A DNA stretch of 64,000 nucleotides. It comes from Amorphophallus konjac. Lineage: Eukaryota > Streptophyta > Magnoliopsida > Alismatales > Araceae. Location: the NCBI GenBank assembly GCA_022559845.1, contig JAHNEJ010003582.1, positions 62,001 through 126,000 of the forward strand, read 5' to 3'. How positions within the stretch are numbered: the first letter of the stretch is position 1; every line of letters starts with the position of its first letter. This document shows positions 62,209 to 64,000 of the stretch, piece by piece. The notes under the pieces are model-generated. The model was not told the origin of the DNA. It searched no databases and saw nothing but the letters and a program-made list of their open reading frames with translations. A program made the position numbers and the translations under genes.

Positions 62209-64000
62209 CTACGGAGACGAGAACATCCTTTCCAGTGCAACGGAAATGTCCCGTATGTCGAACCAATTGTCCCACTCGCATTCTGGATCCTTGATCTTGC
62301 CTCTTTTGGTGATCCTCGGACATTTTTCAGCCAAATATACAGCATGTGATCCCCCATATGCTTCTCGTGGGTGATCTCCCATCTGAACAACGGGCCCTCT
62401 GTTGAAGTGGTTTGATAGAGTCCACGTGAGGGGCTTCCAATCTGCCTTGAACGGTCCTTTGAAGCCTAGGCCAAACCTACGGTTCGGCCTAATTTCTTTT
62501 GTCGGCTTGAGCATACCCTGTAACTGTGCGCCCAGACCTTTTCCCTGTTGATAGCCGATGTTCCTCATAATCTCCCAACCTTTGGAGTGAAAAGGGAGAC
62601 ATGATGTTGTGGTTGCCCTGACCAGCTCCTTTGGTGCTAGTGGAACATGAGATGGATCACGTACGTCCAGCAGTGACAATATGGGCCGATGAGACGGCCA
62701 AACAGAAGGCAGAGAGGAGTTGATAGCATCCACTGTGTGAAGGACAGGTGTACTGACCACTTTAATAATTCTCCCATTGTAAGGAAACTTCATGCACTGA
62801 TGGTTGGTGGAAGGCACAGCGTCCATGGCTTCGATGTAAGGGTGACCCAGTATAGCCTTGAATGTGGGGTCCATGTCGAGGACATGGAATTCCGTGGGAA
62901 TTGACATGGGGCCTAGTTCTGCCTTCAGAATAATCATCCCCTGCGGTGGCCTTTTGCTATTGTCATAAGCCGTGACCGTGATCGAGGAAGGTCTTATTTG
63001 TTCCTCGTTGACCCCACACAACTGAAGAGTGCTCATGGAGATCACATTTATGGACGCACCCGTGTCCACAAGACACGGGTTTATGGATACCCCATTAATT
63101 TTTATTGAAATGCACAATGCATATTTCCGAGCTTCCTTGGGAGCGAGCTCGTAGCTGTGAAACATGATGGCTGGTTGTGTGTCTGTTGGGGTCAGGACGG
63201 TCGAAATCTTCTCCACGGGGAGGTCTTCATTAACCATGACCTTTTGAAGATATTCCATCAAGGCTGCCTGGTGGGATGTGGATCTTTGAAGAAGCTCCAG
63301 GATGGAGATCCGAGCAGGCGTCTTGTCCAAATGTTTTAATAGGTCATACTGTGTTCCAGGGATAGCTCTTTCTGGTTGTTCTCCATCATCCTTCTCTGGC
63401 TGAGATTGCTCAAGATTCTGACTGTTGTGGAGGAAAACCCTGTGAAAAATCCTTCCACTCCGGAGCACCATTGCCTGCGGCTTTTGTACCTCTGTGGGGG
63501 TAGCAGTGGGTTTTAACAGGGGTTTGAGGGGTAGTAGTGGAGGAATGGTTGATGAAGCAGGGGTGATGACGGGAGCAGGGATTCTGATGAGGGGTTTGTT
63601 AGGCGGAGGTATGGCGGAGGTAGAGGGGATATCGCTCGGATTATGAAGGATAAGGGGTTCGGAAGGTGGAGGTGGAGGTGGAGGTAAGGTTTGAAACGGG
63701 TAAGGGTTTTGAGGTGGATGGTGGGTGATGAGTGGTTTTGAAGGCATTAGTGGTGATGTGGTGGAGAAGGACGGGGTAATGTATGGTTGACGGATGATAA
63801 GGGGTTTAGAAGGCGTAGGGGTAAATGTGGTAGAGGTGGATGGTAAAGTGGGTGAGTGAGAGAAGGTGAGAGGGTGTGAAGGCGTAGTGGAGAGTGTCGG
63901 TTGATAGGAGGTCGGGGTACGGATGAGAGGGCGTAATGGTATTGGAAATGGTGATGGCGATACTGACGCGGGTTGATGAGAGAGAGGTGCTACCCGGGCA
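62209..64000 (-). CDS. Gag-protease polyprotein, C-terminal part (runs off right edge)
   Basis: The minus frame is open from base 63999 to the stop at 62209 (about 596 codons), so the ATG at 63747 is probably internal. The upstream part is a Pro/Ser/Thr-rich linker with repeated PSKPLI. Then come YDLLKHLDKTPARISILELL and LMEYLQKVMV, helical motifs usual before the Ogre/Tat protease, and the retropepsin active site CLVDTGASINVIS at ~63055-63070, with ILGHPYIEAM further on. A G-patch-like segment (GWEIMRNIGYQQGKGLG) near 62540-62590 is also known from Ogre-type elements. The protease cleaves Gag and Pol in the particle. No stop is seen within the visible part. Gag proper and the 5' LTR lie beyond the window. 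Confidence 0.8.
   Translation of the reverse strand, partial: ARVAPLSHQPASVSPSPFPIPLRPLIRTPTSYQPTLSTTPSHPLTFSHSPTLPSTSTTFTPTPSKPLIIRQPYITPSFSTTSPLMPSKPLITHHPPQNPYPFQTLPPPPPPPSEPLILHNPSDIPSTSAIPPPNKPLIRIPAPVITPASSTIPPLLPLKPLLKPTATPTEVQKPQAMVLRSGRIFHRVFLHNSQNLEQSQPEKDDGEQPERAIPGTQYDLLKHLDKTPARISILELLQRSTSHQAALMEYLQKVMVNEDLPVEKISTVLTPTDTQPAIMFHSYELAPKEARKYALCISIKINGVSINPCLVDTGASINVISMSTLQLCGVNEEQIRPSSITVTAYDNSKRPPQGMIILKAELGPMSIPTEFHVLDMDPTFKAILGHPYIEAMDAVPSTNHQCMKFPYNGRIIKVVSTPVLHTVDAINSSLPSVWPSHRPILSLLDVRDPSHVPLAPKELVRATTTSCLPFHSKGWEIMRNIGYQQGKGLGAQLQGMLKPTKEIRPNRRFGLGFKGPFKADWKPLTWTLSNHFNRGPVVQMGDHPREAYGGSHAVYLAEKCPRITKRGKIKDPECEWDNWFDIRDISVALERMFSSP

Larger units (their letters stand above)
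15325..64000 (-). mobile_element. Giant Tat/Ogre-like retrotransposon with antisense gene cluster, interrupted by nested insertions
   Basis: Reading the minus strand from the right edge: gag-protease C-terminal part (64000-62209), pol with RT, two RNase H domains and integrase (61717-57938), a set of genes on the opposite strand (56168-42740), long tandem arrays (40000-31600 and 22612-20826), a polypurine tract (20781-20763), and a 3' LTR (20762-15325). This is the order known for Tat/Ogre elements, which are large, carry extra antisense ORFs between pol and the 3' LTR, and have repeat-rich 3' regions. Three insertions with target duplications interrupt it (22979-31400, 34960-39360, 49848-53510). 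Removing them leaves ~26.7 kb of internal sequence in the window. The PBS, gag start and 5' LTR are right of 64000. That pol and the left LTR belong to one element is inferred from order and orientation, not proven. Confidence 0.6.

Overview
The window is nuclear DNA of a flowering plant. It shows intron-containing genes on both strands, plant-type Ty3/gypsy and LINE elements, and AT-rich spacer. The GC-rich exons of the one ordinary host gene suggest a monocot; this is an inference, and the species is not identified. About 85% of the window is nested retrotransposons.

Layout: (1) 1-3902: 5' part of a Tat-lineage Ty3/gypsy element on the minus strand (5' LTR, PBS, gag, frameshifted protease-RT) running off the left edge. 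(2) 3903-10164: the only host-like island. It holds an apparently intact four-exon reductase gene of the dihydroflavonol reductase/vestitone reductase family (7587-9213, minus), a decayed paralogue 2.2 kb away (4840-5336) and a small fold-back repeat. (3) 10170-15324: 3' end of a second gypsy element (3.9 kb LTR, polypurine tract, non-coding 3' region), interrupted at 15324. (4) 15325 to beyond 64000: best read as one giant Tat/Ogre-like retrotransposon on the minus strand. From its 5' side (right) to its 3' side (left) it has gag-protease, RT / two RNase H domains / integrase, a cluster of antisense intron-containing genes resembling plant mobile domain (PMD) proteins, long tandem-repeat arrays, a polypurine tract and a 5.4 kb 3' LTR. 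Three later insertions interrupt it: a non-autonomous Athila-like element (22979-31400, TSD CGGTG), a LINE-type element carrying only ORF1 (34960-39360, 16-bp TSD), and a solo LTR related to the giant element's own LTR but in opposite orientation (49848-53510, TSD GGCGG). With these removed, about 26.7 kb of internal sequence remains in the window and the 5' end is still outside it.

The most notable part is the antisense cargo. It comprises four related genes (42740-44148, 44651-47777, 48145-49429, 53684-56168), all opposite to pol. Introns are short and phase 0. Two genes have open reading frames; the other two carry frameshifts, a stop or a domain deletion. Copies differ by exact absence of single introns. 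Near-perfect 26-31 bp palindromes built on GGCGTCC/GGACGCC cluster beside the TATA boxes of this region. Antisense placement would let introns persist, because the element's genomic RNA carries them in a form that cannot be spliced.
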